Below, piece after piece: positions 1-9,213 of a DNA stretch of 64,000 nt. Within the stretch, counting starts at the first letter, position 1, and each line of letters starts with the position of its first letter. Origin of the DNA: DASCOT01 sp965197275 (GTDB taxonomy: Bacteria > Acidobacteriota > UBA890 > WLXD01); NCBI GenBank assembly GCA_965197275.1, contig CBDAMQ010000030.1, positions 248,001 to 312,000 on the forward strand, written 5' to 3'. Below the pieces are notes generated by a model. That model saw only the letters and a program-made list of their open reading frames with translations, did no database searches and was not told the origin of the DNA. The position numbers and the translations under genes are program-made.

Positions 1-844
1 CGAGGCGCAGGTGGGAGCAGCGTCTACCACCCTGGCGGAGACGCGGGTACGCCAGCGCGAGGCCGCGGTCGAGCTCGAGCGCATGATGCGCCTCCAAGCG
101 CGCGCCATAGTCAGCCAGTCGGAGCTCGACCGGGCGCAGGCCGAGGTCGACTCGCTAGCAGCGCGAATCGAGCAGCAGCGCGAGGAGATCAAGGTGGCCG
201 AGAGCCGGGTGGCGCTCTGGCAGCAGGAGCTTACCGATCGCGAGATCCGGGCGCCGTTCGCCGGCGTGGTGGTGACCAAGAACGCCCAGCCCGGGGAGAT
301 GATCTCGCCGATGTCGGCCGGCGGCAGCTTCACCCGTACCGGTATCGGTACCATCGTCGACATGACCTCGCTGGAGATCGAGGTCGACGTCAACGAGAGC
401 TACATCAACCGGGTGCGCGCGGATCAGCCGGTGGACGCCGTGCTGGATGCCTACTCGGATTGGAAGATCCCGGCGCGGGTGATCGCCATCATCCCGACAG
501 CCGACCGACAGCGCGCCACCGTAAAGGTGCGCATCGGCTTCGAGGAGCTCGACTCGCGGGTGCTGCCGGACATGGGGGTGAAGGTGGCGTTCCGCGACGC
601 GGAGCAGGTGGGAGAAACCCGCACCGCGCTAGCCATCCCTCGAAGGGCGGTAAGAGATGACGAGGGCCAAGAGATCGTCCTTGTGCTGAGCGGAGACACG
701 CTGGAGCGCCGGGCGATCACCCTCGGGGACGTGCGAGGCGACCAGGCATTCGTACTCGATGGGCTGGCCGCCGGAGAAAGGGTCGTAGTCGACGGTCCCG
801 ACGAGCTGACCAACGGCACAATTGTTCGCGAGGTGGCCGGATGA
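1..844 (+). CDS. HlyD/MacA-family periplasmic adaptor subunit, 5' end outside the window
   Basis: The reading frame is open from the first bases of the window, so the N-terminus (signal or anchor, first barrel strands) lies to the left and the GTG at 11 is internal. What remains starts in a long alpha-helical hairpin rich in Glu, Arg and Gln (first ~75 residues). It continues through a lipoyl/barrel-sandwich half containing IRAPFAGVV and a beta-barrel domain, and ends in a membrane-proximal domain (LDGLAAGERVVVDGPDEL). This is the layout of membrane-fusion proteins that link an inner-membrane transporter to an outer-membrane channel. The ABC ATPase gene follows after 40 bp and two FtsX/MacB-type permease genes come next, so it is the adaptor of an ABC-type tripartite exporter rather than of an RND pump. 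The substrate cannot be read from the sequence. Confidence 0.9.
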   Translation, partial: EAQVGAASTTLAETRVRQREAAVELERMMRLQARAIVSQSELDRAQAEVDSLAARIEQQREEIKVAESRVALWQQELTDREIRAPFAGVVVTKNAQPGEMISPMSAGGSFTRTGIGTIVDMTSLEIEVDVNESYINRVRADQPVDAVLDAYSDWKIPARVIAIIPTADRQRATVKVRIGFEELDSRVLPDMGVKVAFRDAEQVGETRTALAIPRRAVRDDEGQEIVLVLSGDTLERRAITLGDVRGDQAFVLDGLAAGERVVVDGPDELTNGTIVREVAG

Positions 845-884
845 GGCGGGCAACCGATGACCGTATCCGAGACGAGGTAACCGT

Positions 885-1583
885 ATGAGTGAAGCGAACG
901 GCAACCTGGTGGATGTGAAGGGCGTGGAGAAGGGCTTCAAGCGCGGGGCCGAGCGCATCGACGTGCTCCATGACACCGACCTGCAGGTGCCGCCGGGCGA
1001 GTTCCTGGCACTGATGGGGCCGTCTGGATCGGGCAAGAGCACGCTACTCAACCTGATCGGTGGCCTCGACCGCCCCGACTCCGGAACGGTCGAAGTCGGC
1101 GGCGAGCGCGTCGATAGCCTTTCCAGCCGCCGTCTGGCGAGCTGGCGATCGCGCCACGTCGGCTTCGTATTCCAGTTCTACAACCTCATGCCGGTACTCA
1201 GTGCGGCGCGCAACGTCGAGCTACCGCTGCTGCTCCAGCCGCTGTCACGGCGTGAGCGCCGCCAGCAGGTGGAGACGGCGCTGTCGATCGTCGGCCTGAA
1301 CGACCGCAGTGGTCACTACCCGCGGCAGCTCTCGGGCGGCGAGCAGCAGCGCGTCGGTATCGCGCGGGCGATCGCCACGGACCCGACCCTGCTGCTGTGC
1401 GACGAGCCTACCGGCGACCTCGACCGCAAGTCGGGCGACGAGATCCTCGAGTTGCTCCGGGCGCTGAGCAAGGAGCATGGCAAGACGGTGATCATGGTGA
1501 CCCATGATCCACACGCTGCCGAGCTGGCCGATCGCACTTTGTACGTGTGGGATGGGCGACTCCAGGCGGAGAAACCAGAATGA
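885..1583 (+). CDS. ABC transporter ATP-binding protein (MacB/LolD type)
   Basis: The 232-residue nucleotide-binding domain is complete. Walker A GPSGSGKST lies at residues 45-53, a Q-loop (FVFQFYN) near 97, the signature LSGGEQQR from 149, Walker B LLLCDEPTGDLD at 169-180, and a switch histidine in MVTHDPH. The single short domain and the LDR-DSG spacing after Walker A are typical of the MacB/LolD subfamily, which powers mechanotransmission by FtsX-like permeases instead of classical transport. The ATG at 885 follows a GAGG ribosome site. Its TGA stop overlaps the ATG of the first permease gene (ATGA at 1580), indicating translational coupling. Confidence 0.95.
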   Translation: MSEANGNLVDVKGVEKGFKRGAERIDVLHDTDLQVPPGEFLALMGPSGSGKSTLLNLIGGLDRPDSGTVEVGGERVDSLSSRRLASWRSRHVGFVFQFYNLMPVLSAARNVELPLLLQPLSRRERRQQVETALSIVGLNDRSGHYPRQLSGGEQQRVGIARAIATDPTLLLCDEPTGDLDRKSGDEILELLRALSKEHGKTVIMVTHDPHAAELADRTLYVWDGRLQAEKPE

Positions 1584-2737
1584 AGTACGCGCACCTGATC
1601 TTCAGCAACCTCAAGCGCAAGAAGACGCGCACGTTCCTTACCGCCGCCTCGATCCTCATCGCCTTCGTTCTCTTCGGCTACCTGGCGGCGGTTCGCAACG
1701 CGCTGGAGCGTGGCGTCAGCCTCGCCGGATCGGATCGGCTCGTAGTACGCCACAAGGTCTCCCTCATCCAGTTGCTGCCGGAGGCCTACGAGATGCGCAT
1801 GGAGGGTGTCGAAGGGGTCGTCGATGCCACCCACATCACCTGGTTTGGCGGCGTGTATCAGGAGCCCACCAACTTCTTCGCACAGTTCCCAGTGAAACCC
1901 GACGAGTATCTCGCTATGTATCCGGAGTTCCTGTTGCCGGCGGAACAGCTCGAAGCCTGGCGCCGCACACGTACTGGCGCGGTTGTCGGGCGTGCGATCG
2001 CGGAGCGATTCGGCTGGGAGATCGGCGACCGAGTCCCGCTGCAAGCAACGATCTGGTCCAAGCGCGACGGCACCCGAACGTGGGAGTTCGACATCGTAGG
2101 CATCTACGACGGCGTTGATCCGAGCACCGATACTACCCAGTTCCTCTTCCGTTATGACTATTTCGACGAGGCACGCGTCGAGCAAGCCAGGGGGAGAGTC
2201 GGGTGGTTCACGGTGCGCGTGGGTGACCCAGATCGCTCCGCCGAGCTCGCGCAGGCGATCGATGCCGAGTTTGCCAACTCAGCCGCCGAAGTCCAGGCGC
2301 AGACCGAGCTCGCGTTCCTGCAGGGCTTCGCCAAGCAGATCGGCAACATCAGCACCATCCTGATGGCGGTTCTCAGCGCGGTGTTCTTCACCATCCTGCT
2401 GGTGGCCGGCAACACCATGGGCCAGGTGGTGCGCGAGCGCGTATCCGAGATCGGCGTCCTCAAGGCGCTCGGGTTCACCCACCGACAGGTGCTCGGCATG
2501 GTGCTTGGAGAATCGTGCCTGCTTTCGGTGATCGGAGGTGGCGCCGGCCTCGCGCTGGCGCTCTTCCTGATCTCGTTCGGAGATCCCACGGGTGGGGCCC
2601 TGCCAATATTCATCTTCCCGACTCCCGCCCTCGTCCTCGGTTTGGTGCTGACCCTGGCGCTCGGCGTGGCCGCAGGCCTGCTGCCCGCCTGGCAGGCACT
2701 CCGATTGCAAGCCGTCGACGCGCTGCGGAGAAAGTAG
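1580..2737 (+). CDS. ABC transporter permease, FtsX/MacB-like (first of two)
   Basis: This is an integral membrane protein of 385 residues. It has one N-terminal transmembrane helix (about residues 18-40), a large extracytoplasmic MacB_PCD-type domain, and three C-terminal helices (VLSAVFFTILLVAGNTMG onward) with the FtsX-domain signature RERVSEIGVLKALGF between the first two. The start is placed at the ATG overlapping the ATPase stop codon; a longer in-frame extension upstream lies inside the ATPase gene and has no separate support. The second permease gene starts 2 bp after this stop. The pair probably forms a heterodimeric membrane domain driven by the ATPase and connected to the HlyD-type adaptor. 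Confidence 0.92.
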   Translation: MKYAHLIFSNLKRKKTRTFLTAASILIAFVLFGYLAAVRNALERGVSLAGSDRLVVRHKVSLIQLLPEAYEMRMEGVEGVVDATHITWFGGVYQEPTNFFAQFPVKPDEYLAMYPEFLLPAEQLEAWRRTRTGAVVGRAIAERFGWEIGDRVPLQATIWSKRDGTRTWEFDIVGIYDGVDPSTDTTQFLFRYDYFDEARVEQARGRVGWFTVRVGDPDRSAELAQAIDAEFANSAAEVQAQTELAFLQGFAKQIGNISTILMAVLSAVFFTILLVAGNTMGQVVRERVSEIGVLKALGFTHRQVLGMVLGESCLLSVIGGGAGLALALFLISFGDPTGGALPIFIFPTPALVLGLVLTLALGVAAGLLPAWQALRLQAVDALRRK

Positions 2738-2739
2738 CG

Positions 2740-3930
2740 ATGCTGCGCTGGCTCGAGCAGGTAGCGTCGATCACCGCCTACAGCCTGCGCACGCTCCCTC
2801 AGCGAACGGGGTCGGTAGTGGCCTCGGCGGTCGGCATCGCCGGGGTGGTAGCGGTTTTTATCGGCGTGCTGTCGATCGCGGCCGGGTTCCGTGCCGCGAT
2901 GACCCAGGGCGCTGACGACGACACCGCCATCGTACTGCGCAGCGGCTCCACAGGGGAGCTGGTGAGCGCCATGCAGCGCGCCGACACACGTGTCATCGGT
3001 GAGGCGCCCGGTGTGCTCAGGGACGACAACGGCATGCTATCGTCGCCGGAGCTCTTCCTCATCCTGAACCTGCCGCGCCGGTCGACCAACACCGACGCCA
3101 ACGTACCCTTGCGCGGTGTGGAGGAGGAGGCTTTCCGGGTACACGACCAGTTGCGCATCGTCCAGGGACGCGCCTTCGAATGGGGCCGCTCGGAGCTGAT
3201 CGCCGGCGTCGGCGCCAGCCGCGAGTTCGGCGGCCTGGATCTCGGCGGCACGCTGGATGTCGCCGGGCAGCCGTGGACCGTTGTCGGCCTCTTCGAGGCA
3301 GGCGGCGGCCTGGAGGAATCCGAGGTGTGGGCCGACGCGCGGCTCCTGCAGTCCGTCTATCGGCGTGGCGACACGTTCCAGTCCGTTTACACCAAGCTCG
3401 AATCGCGCGCCGCGTTCAGCTCGTTCAAGGACGAGCTCGACACCGACCCGCGAGTCAACGTCACCGTCAGCCGCCAGTCGGAGTTCTATGCCTCTCAGTC
3501 GGTTCTGATCACCGGCCTGATCACCGGGTTGGGCACCGTCGTGGCAGCGTTGATGGGTATCGGCGCAGTCTTCGGGGCGCTCAACACCATGTATACCTCG
3601 GTGTCGTCGCGTACTCGCGAAATCGCCACACTCCGAGCGCTGGGGTTCAAGTCCGCACCGGTGATCATTGCCGTGCTGTTCGAGTCGTTGGTCATCGCGC
3701 TGCTCGGCGGGACGATCGGTGGCGTGCTGGCGTGGATGGCGTTCGACGGCTTCACGGCATCGACGATCAATTTCCAGAGTTTCAGCCAGGTCGCCTTCGC
3801 GTTCGATGTCACGTCGTCGCTGCTGATCCAAGGGGTTTTCTACTCAACCATGATCGGCCTGATCGGGGGGCTGTTCCCGGCCATTCGGGCGGCGCGGCTA
3901 CCGATTGCCGTCGGGTTGCGCGACGCCTGA
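2740..3930 (+). CDS. ABC transporter permease, FtsX/MacB-like (second of two)
   Basis: This 396-residue permease has the same architecture as its neighbour: an N-terminal helix around residues 27-48 (SAVGIAGVVAVFIGVLSIAAG), a periplasmic domain, and three C-terminal helices with the conserved SSRTREIATLRALGFK loop. The ATG at 2740 lies 2 bp beyond the previous stop, and no better start exists further in. Split MacB systems in which two different permeases pair with one short ATPase are common in Acidobacteriota and Bacteroidota. The cytoplasmic loop with a TREIATLRALGF motif marks the ATPase-coupling region. This is the last gene of the exporter operon. Confidence 0.92.
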   Translation: MLRWLEQVASITAYSLRTLPQRTGSVVASAVGIAGVVAVFIGVLSIAAGFRAAMTQGADDDTAIVLRSGSTGELVSAMQRADTRVIGEAPGVLRDDNGMLSSPELFLILNLPRRSTNTDANVPLRGVEEEAFRVHDQLRIVQGRAFEWGRSELIAGVGASREFGGLDLGGTLDVAGQPWTVVGLFEAGGGLEESEVWADARLLQSVYRRGDTFQSVYTKLESRAAFSSFKDELDTDPRVNVTVSRQSEFYASQSVLITGLITGLGTVVAALMGIGAVFGALNTMYTSVSSRTREIATLRALGFKSAPVIIAVLFESLVIALLGGTIGGVLAWMAFDGFTASTINFQSFSQVAFAFDVTSSLLIQGVFYSTMIGLIGGLFPAIRAARLPIAVGLRDA

Positions 3931-4083
3931 TCCTCGACCCCCGTGGTCTCCCCCGCGGCTGGTCACGGGAGCGAACGTGGCCGGTCAGGGCAGCGCTTCG
4001 CTTCGTCGCTCGCTGGCAACGTAGTCGGTTTCACTGCATCATCGCGAGCAATCGAACCCGCCCCTCGTGTCGAGGACAACGAC

Positions 4084-5730
4084 GTGATCAAATCTGCCGC
4101 GACCGTGCTATCCGCCGTTCTGGTGACCACTTTCGTGATCGCCTGCGCGCCCGCTCCCGACGCGTCAACGACTCCGGGCAACGACACGATCCGCCAGGAG
4201 GAACTCCGCGCTGACCTCGAGTTCTTGGCCGGGGACGGAATGCGCGGCCCCGCGGACCCGAGAGTGCAGAGAACGCGCTAGCGGCAGAGTTCATCAAGGC
4301 ACGCTTCCAGCGCCTGGGCCTCGAGCCAGCGGCCGACGACGGCTCCTATTACCAGGGCTTCGAGCTCATCACCACGAGCCTGGGCGCTGCCAACAGTCTC
4401 AGCGCCACGATCGACGGACGTTCGTCCGCCGCGCGCATGGGCGCCGACGTCACCCCCATGAACTTCAGCGGCAGCGCCTCCGGCCGCGGCGAGCTGCTGC
4501 TCGCCGGGTTCGGCCTCGTCTCCGAGTCGTTGGACTACGACGACTACGATGGTGTGGACGCGACCGGCAAGGTGGTGTTGGTGTTCGACCACGAGCCGGG
4601 CGAGTTCGTGGCCGAAAGTCCTTTCGACGGCCTGGTGCGATCCGAGGTGTCCCGCGAGCTGCGCAAGGCGCTCATGGCCCAGGAACGCGGCGCGGTGGGA
4701 ATCCTGTTCGTCGGCGACGTGCACAATCACGAGCCTGCAGGCGGCCCACGACCGGCGCTGGGTCGGCCCAGCGTTTACGAGCTATTTACTGGTGAGCTGG
4801 ACGGACCGCGTGACAATACCGGCCGTACGGATCTCCGCTTCGCTGGCCGAGCGACTGGTGGCAGGCGGCGGACGCGGCCTCGGCGAGCTCTCTCGGGAGG
4901 CAGAATCGGGCGCCGGCGCGATCACCATCGAGATGCCGAGTGTGCGCATCGACATGACGACGACGGTCGACCGCCGGCGCGTGCCCGATCGCAACGTCGT
5001 CGGCCTGTTGCGTGGCTCGGACCCCCGAGCTTGCCGACGAGGTGGTCATCGTCTGCGCCCACTACGACCACGACGGCGCCGACGGCGACCGAATCTACAA
5101 CGGTGCTGACGACGATGGCTCTGGCACGGTCGGCGTGCTCGAGATCGCAGAAGCGTACGCCCTGGCCGCCGCCGCCGGTCAGCGACCACGCCGGTCCGTG
5201 TTGTTCGCAGCGTGGAACTCGGAAGAGGTCGGGTTGATGGGGGCTGGGCCTACACCGAGGCACCGCTGTTTCCGCTCCAGCAGACGGCCGCAGCACTCAA
5301 CATGGACATGATCGGTCGCAACGAGGAGGTGCCCGCCGACGGCGGCGGCCGATTCCGCGGCCTCGAGCCGCAAACAGCCGAGGAGAACGCCAACAGCGTC
5401 CATATCATGGCCTACACCTACAGCGGCGCACTCCGTAACGGCGTCATCGAGGCCAACGCCTCGATCGGGCTGGACCTCGAGCTGGCCTACGACAACAACG
5501 CCTCGAACCTACTGCGTCGCAGCGACCAGTGGCCGTTCCTGCAGCGCGACGTGCCGGCGCTGTTCTTCCACACCGGCCTGCACCCTGACTATCACCGCGA
5601 GACCGATACGCCCGATCGAATCAACTACCCGAAGATGGAGCGCATCGTGCGCCTGGTGCACAGCCTCAGCTGGCAGCTGGCAAACGCCGACGAGCGCCCG
5701 ATGCTCGACGAGCGTCGTGGCACGCTCTGA
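4084..5730 (+). pseudogene. M28-family zinc peptidase, broken by four frameshifts
   Basis: Read piecewise, the region encodes one secreted M28 aminopeptidase-like protein. A lipoprotein-type N-terminus (TFVIACAPAPD) begins with GTG at 4084. The frame changes near 4250, near 4735, at a C5 run near 5025 and at a G5 run near 5235, and the protein ends at 5730. All expected zinc-site elements survive across the pieces: HYDHDG, NGADDDGSGT, AAWNSEEVG, LNMDMIGR and FFHTGLHPDYH. A PA-like insert (about 4450-4900) precedes the catalytic half. Two of the shifts fall in homopolymers and the motifs are undamaged, so assembly error is as plausible as very recent gene death. If real, the gene is inactive. 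Confidence 0.8.
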
Positions 5731-5738
5731 TTCGCCAG

Positions 5739-6797
5739 CTAGCGGGCGTCGCGGTAGTTGATTTGCAGCTCGCGCTGGATGTTGAGTATGCGATCGGTGG
5801 GGCGCGAGTGCGTGCCGAGCACGAAGTTGGTCACCGGATCGGCCTCGCCAAAGCGCTCGCGGAAGCGGTTCCAGAGGCCGGGTCCGGTGTGGACGTCGTA
5901 GCCGGCCTCGTAGGCGTAGCGTAGGCCCACGCGATCGGCTTGATCCTCGAGCTCACGGCTGTAGCCGTTGGTCCAGGCCTGGGTGCCGATTAGCGCCGCG
6001 ACGTTGGCCACGTTGGAGCCCGTGCCGCCGGCGAGGGCGCCACCGAGCAGGCCGGCGCCGAGGTTTGCCAGCGCCTGCTTCCAAATTCCCGACTTGGCGC
6101 TGCGGCGCGAGTGCTCGTGGGTGTAGTGGGCTAGCTCGTGGCCGAGGATGATCGCCAGCTCGTTGTCAGAGATCGCGTCCATCAGCCCGGAATACACCCA
6201 GATCGACCCGTTCGCCATCGCCGACGCATTCCACAGGCGGGTGTCGACCACATGGACACGCACCTCGCCAGGCACCAGATACGACGGCTTCAGCTTGGCG
6301 AGAATCTTCTCCACCCGCAGCACGCGGTCGTCGTACGAGATGATCTGGCCGATGGTTCGCTCGCCGTCGTACATGCGGCCGGCCTGCAGCCATTCTCGTT
6401 CCAGCTCGTTGCCCGCCGACCGCACCTGGGTCTTGAGAAGCTGCGAACCGTTCGGCGCCGCTTCGATGCGGTCGGCGACGATGAGCCCGGTCTCGAGTCG
6501 GCGACCGGCCACCCTGGTCTCGAACCCGAGGGCGATCTCACTGGGGTTCTCCACCTCGCCGGCGATCATCGTGCCCGCAGTGACGCGCACCAGCTGGCCG
6601 TCGATGATGAAGACACCGCCCTGGCGATACTCGGCGTAGGCGTCGAGCTCGACCGGCGTGCCTGCCGCCGTTGCCTCGGCCTCGAAAACCATCCCGCGCT
6701 GCCGAGGTGGGGTCGGATCCTGCAGATCGGCGAGCGCCGGCGTGACCGAGGTCAGAATGCCAAGCCCCAACAGACCACGGGCGAGCGTGCTTCGCAT
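5739..6797 (-). CDS. Secreted M48-family metallopeptidase with N-terminal DUF5666-like domain (paralogue 1)
   Basis: The 352-residue precursor has a clear signal peptide (LLGLGILTSVTPALA). Beta-rich residues 35-120 resemble DUF5666 (GGVFIIDGQLVRV, ADRIEAAPNG). An M48 Ste24/BepA-like catalytic domain follows, with the zinc motif HELAHYTHEH at 220-229 and the downstream metal/structural motif SRELEDQADRVGL. The protein ends just after the S/T-H-SRPTDRI segment typical of the family, so no TPR domain is present. A close paralogue lies at 10538-11965. Family members with this fold act on misfolded envelope proteins, but the substrate here is unknown. Confidence 0.9.
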   Translation of the reverse strand: MRSTLARGLLGLGILTSVTPALADLQDPTPPRQRGMVFEAEATAAGTPVELDAYAEYRQGGVFIIDGQLVRVTAGTMIAGEVENPSEIALGFETRVAGRRLETGLIVADRIEAAPNGSQLLKTQVRSAGNELEREWLQAGRMYDGERTIGQIISYDDRVLRVEKILAKLKPSYLVPGEVRVHVVDTRLWNASAMANGSIWVYSGLMDAISDNELAIILGHELAHYTHEHSRRSAKSGIWKQALANLGAGLLGGALAGGTGSNVANVAALIGTQAWTNGYSRELEDQADRVGLRYAYEAGYDVHTGPGLWNRFRERFGEADPVTNFVLGTHSRPTDRILNIQRELQINYRDAR

Positions 6798-6926
6798 GAT
6801 CCGGCTCCAGAAGCTCAGGGGGCTTTGCTGCCTCTGAACCTAGCATCCCCGTGCCCTGCGGCCATAGTCCTGCCGGCGCGCAGTACCGGGCGGGTCACGG
6901 CCACAATCGGCCCGCCGCCCTCGGCG

Positions 6927-7628
6927 TCAGCGGGCTCCCAGCCGCTCTGCCATTCGGTCGACATAGGCCACCAGCGCCGGCATCGCCTTGGCACCGGTGG
7001 TCAGAGCGTTATCCGTCGGCGTCAGCAGGGTGGCGTTGGCCATCGCGAACATCGTGCAGTCGTAGCTCGTGGGACCGTCCCCGAACAGAAATGGCTTGTC
7101 CCCGAGTATCTCCAAGCAGCTCTGGAGGTCTTGCACGCCGGCGCGGTAGATCTGCTCCTGCTCGTGGCGCCCGAGACCCTGTGCCTTCAGCGCCTTCCGT
7201 ATGCCCCGCCGTACGATCGCAGGCAGAATCGGGCGCAGCGGCACCGGCAAGGCCGCAGCTACCACGTCGCGCTGCTGCGGCCAGCACCGGTCGTCGGCAA
7301 AACGCGATTGCATGAACGACCAGTAGAAATGCTCCTCCAGGGTGCGCCGCACGAGATGCCCCAGACCGCGCTCGTTCGGGCTCAGGTTCCCATCGAGGGG
7401 ATCGCCGTACGCCCGTTTCAGGCGTTCAATGATCAGGCCCGAGTCACCGACCAACTCACCCTCGATGTCGGCGTACGGAATCTTGCCGCGCGGCGCCTTG
7501 ATCGGGTCACCGGGCGCAGTCTGATAGTCGATAGCGGCCAGCCGCAAGTAGGACTCGAGCTTGGCGGCAAAAGGACTAGCGCTGAAGTGCGATCCGTAGG
7601 CCGGCGCAAACTGATGCAGTGTAATCAT
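6927..7628 (-). CDS. Glutathione S-transferase family protein
   Basis: The 233-residue protein starts with a thioredoxin-like GST N-domain (MITLHQFAPAYG, ASPFAAKLESYLR) and contains GKIPYADIEGELVGDSGLII, the cis-Pro and glutathione-binding loop. An all-helical C-domain follows, with DKPFLFGDGPTSYDCTMFA near the end. The longer frame upstream is rejected because ATG 7628 overlaps the stop of the DUF899 gene (ATGA). This is therefore the third member of a coupled minus-strand operon after a methyltransferase and a DUF899 protein. The Metaxin/Tom37-like variant with a helical bundle is a possible alternative subfamily. A detoxification role is inferred from the fold only. Confidence 0.85.
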   Translation of the reverse strand: MITLHQFAPAYGSHFSASPFAAKLESYLRLAAIDYQTAPGDPIKAPRGKIPYADIEGELVGDSGLIIERLKRAYGDPLDGNLSPNERGLGHLVRRTLEEHFYWSFMQSRFADDRCWPQQRDVVAAALPVPLRPILPAIVRRGIRKALKAQGLGRHEQEQIYRAGVQDLQSCLEILGDKPFLFGDGPTSYDCTMFAMANATLLTPTDNALTTGAKAMPALVAYVDRMAERLGAR

Positions 7629-8290
7629 GGCGAGGACATTCCAGAGGGATACCACTCTCCGCGACCGTTGGGTGTCAGATCGAGATAGCTCCAGACCGGC
7701 GACAACAAGTCCATGCCGCGGAACTCGTTCTGGCCCAGCAACGCGCTTTGAGAGTAGAAGTGAATGATGGCGCCGTCGTCGCCACGCACGAAGACCGAGA
7801 CGCCGGGAAGCTGACTGCCGTCTGGCAGCTCGAATCCGAGCCGTTGCTTGAGGTCGGAATCGGCGGCGGACGCAACCCGCAGATTGTGCCAGCCGCGTGC
7901 CGCGGCAAACTCCCCGAACCGAGCCACGTCACCGGCAATGAGCACGGCGAAATTCACTCGCTCGGTCAGATGCGCGATGACCGCGCCGTAGCCATCGGCC
8001 CACATAGAGCACATCGGACACGGCTGCTCCTGCGCCTTGCCGTACATGAATTGCATCAACACAAGCGGCTTGTCGGAGTCGATGAACAGGTCCGATAAGT
8101 TCACTCGAGCGCGCACGCCCTCGCGGATCTCCTCCAATACCTGGTTGTCGACGGTCGTGTCGAGTGGGAGACCGCGCCGCAGCTCAGCGACGCGCTCGCG
8201 TTGATCGCGAAGTTGCAACTCCGCTACCTGCAGCTCGTCGCGAGCCTTGGCGTAACTCGAAGATTCGTTGTCCAACCTACCGATCGTCAT
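7625..8290 (-). CDS. DUF899 thioredoxin-like protein
   Basis: This 221-residue cytosolic protein begins with a Glu/Arg-rich helix (ARDELQVAELQLRDQRERVA). It then enters the DUF899 thioredoxin-like fold with LSDLFIDSDKPLVLMQFMYG, the family hallmark CPMCSMWADG and a C-terminal GRGEWYP. DUF899 proteins are predicted thiol-dependent proteins, and the reaction is not established. The start at 8290 is chosen because its ATG overlaps the TGA of the methyltransferase gene. The stop in turn overlaps the ATG of the GST gene, giving a tightly coupled three-gene operon. Thiol chemistry with a downstream GST suggests a shared redox or detoxification task (inference). Confidence 0.88.
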   Translation of the reverse strand: MTIGRLDNESSSYAKARDELQVAELQLRDQRERVAELRRGLPLDTTVDNQVLEEIREGVRARVNLSDLFIDSDKPLVLMQFMYGKAQEQPCPMCSMWADGYGAVIAHLTERVNFAVLIAGDVARFGEFAAARGWHNLRVASAADSDLKQRLGFELPDGSQLPGVSVFVRGDDGAIIHFYSQSALLGQNEFRGMDLLSPVWSYLDLTPNGRGEWYPSGMSSP

Positions 8291-9186
8291 GACGTTCCGC
8301 GCTCCACGCTCGGCCATGCCGTCAGCATCGCCAGATAGTCAGCCAGGGGCCCATCCTTCCGCTCGTACCGGTCCACCGATACCTCGAACCCGGCCGCTCG
8401 CAGAATGCCGCACGCGTCGGCCACGGAAACGGGAAAGTCACGCCGCGTCGAATGCGCCGTCAATATGCGGGCACCGGCATCGTCGCCACCGTGCTCGAGA
8501 TAGCCGCGCTCGAGACGCGCGATAAGGTCTGAGCGCCACTCGGTTTCCGCTCCCGCGGGTAGCGCTTCGATGTCGAACGCGGGTACTTCGGCGGCCTCCA
8601 GCGTGGCGACCTCGACCAGCGCCATAGACGAAAGCTCACCATCTTCGTCGCCGGTCTCCGGGCGGCTCACGTGCGGTGCATCGTCGGGTCGGTAGCAGTC
8701 GTGGTTAACCAGCCGCCCGTCGGCGGCGAGCAACGCGTGGGCCTGGCACGCCATGAACCAGATCTCCTCCGGCGTTCCGTGATGCCAGTTCAAGCTCACG
8801 AAGATGAGATCGAAAGGGGCCAGTGAGGACAGCGACTGCAGGTCCCAAGCGCTACCTTCGAGGATCTCGGGCTCGACGTTATCTGCAAACGGAAAGCGGC
8901 CGGCCTTCTCGACCTGCTCCTTGTTGATATCCACACCGACGTAGTGGAAGGCGCGCTCGGGAGACCCGTGCATCGCCGCTGCCATGGTCGACGGAACCCC
9001 GCCACAGGCCAGGTCGAGCAGCCGGATCGCCGATCCGGCCGGCCGCCTGTCCAGCACCGCCTGTAGGCGTCGGGCAAGCTTCCGCGCTGCCTCACGGTGC
9101 AGGAGCACGTTGCCGCGTACCAGCACGTCGTACGGGCTGTCGCCAGAGAAGAAGGCTTCCTGCCGCATCGCCTGGTTCGAGCTCAT
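8287..9186 (-). CDS. Class I SAM-dependent methyltransferase
   Basis: The 299-residue Rossmann-type methyltransferase has SAM-binding motif I as RLLDLACGGVPSTMAAA (about residues 55-71). An acidic residue at the end of the second strand (YVGVDINKEQ) and DLIFVSLNWHHGTPEE as motif IV follow. The C-terminal third (SVADACGILRAAGFEVSVDRYE) closes the sheet. The substrate cannot be assigned. It is the first gene of the ATGA-coupled operon with DUF899 and GST. The ATG at 9186 is preceded by an 18-bp gap containing GGAACGTCCCGAGGCGGAA, where AGGCGGA can serve as ribosome site. Confidence 0.85.
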   Translation of the reverse strand: MSSNQAMRQEAFFSGDSPYDVLVRGNVLLHREAARKLARRLQAVLDRRPAGSAIRLLDLACGGVPSTMAAAMHGSPERAFHYVGVDINKEQVEKAGRFPFADNVEPEILEGSAWDLQSLSSLAPFDLIFVSLNWHHGTPEEIWFMACQAHALLAADGRLVNHDCYRPDDAPHVSRPETGDEDGELSSMALVEVATLEAAEVPAFDIEALPAGAETEWRSDLIARLERGYLEHGGDDAGARILTAHSTRRDFPVSVADACGILRAAGFEVSVDRYERKDGPLADYLAMLTAWPSVERGTS

Positions 9187-9213
9187 TCCGCCTCGGGACG
9201 TTGGCTCCGCGGC

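Noticed and set aside
6138..7688. A 516-codon plus-strand ORF antisense to the M48 and GST genes
   Set aside because: It is the shadow of GC-rich coding sequence. The minus-strand genes have family motifs and signals, the plus-strand product has none.
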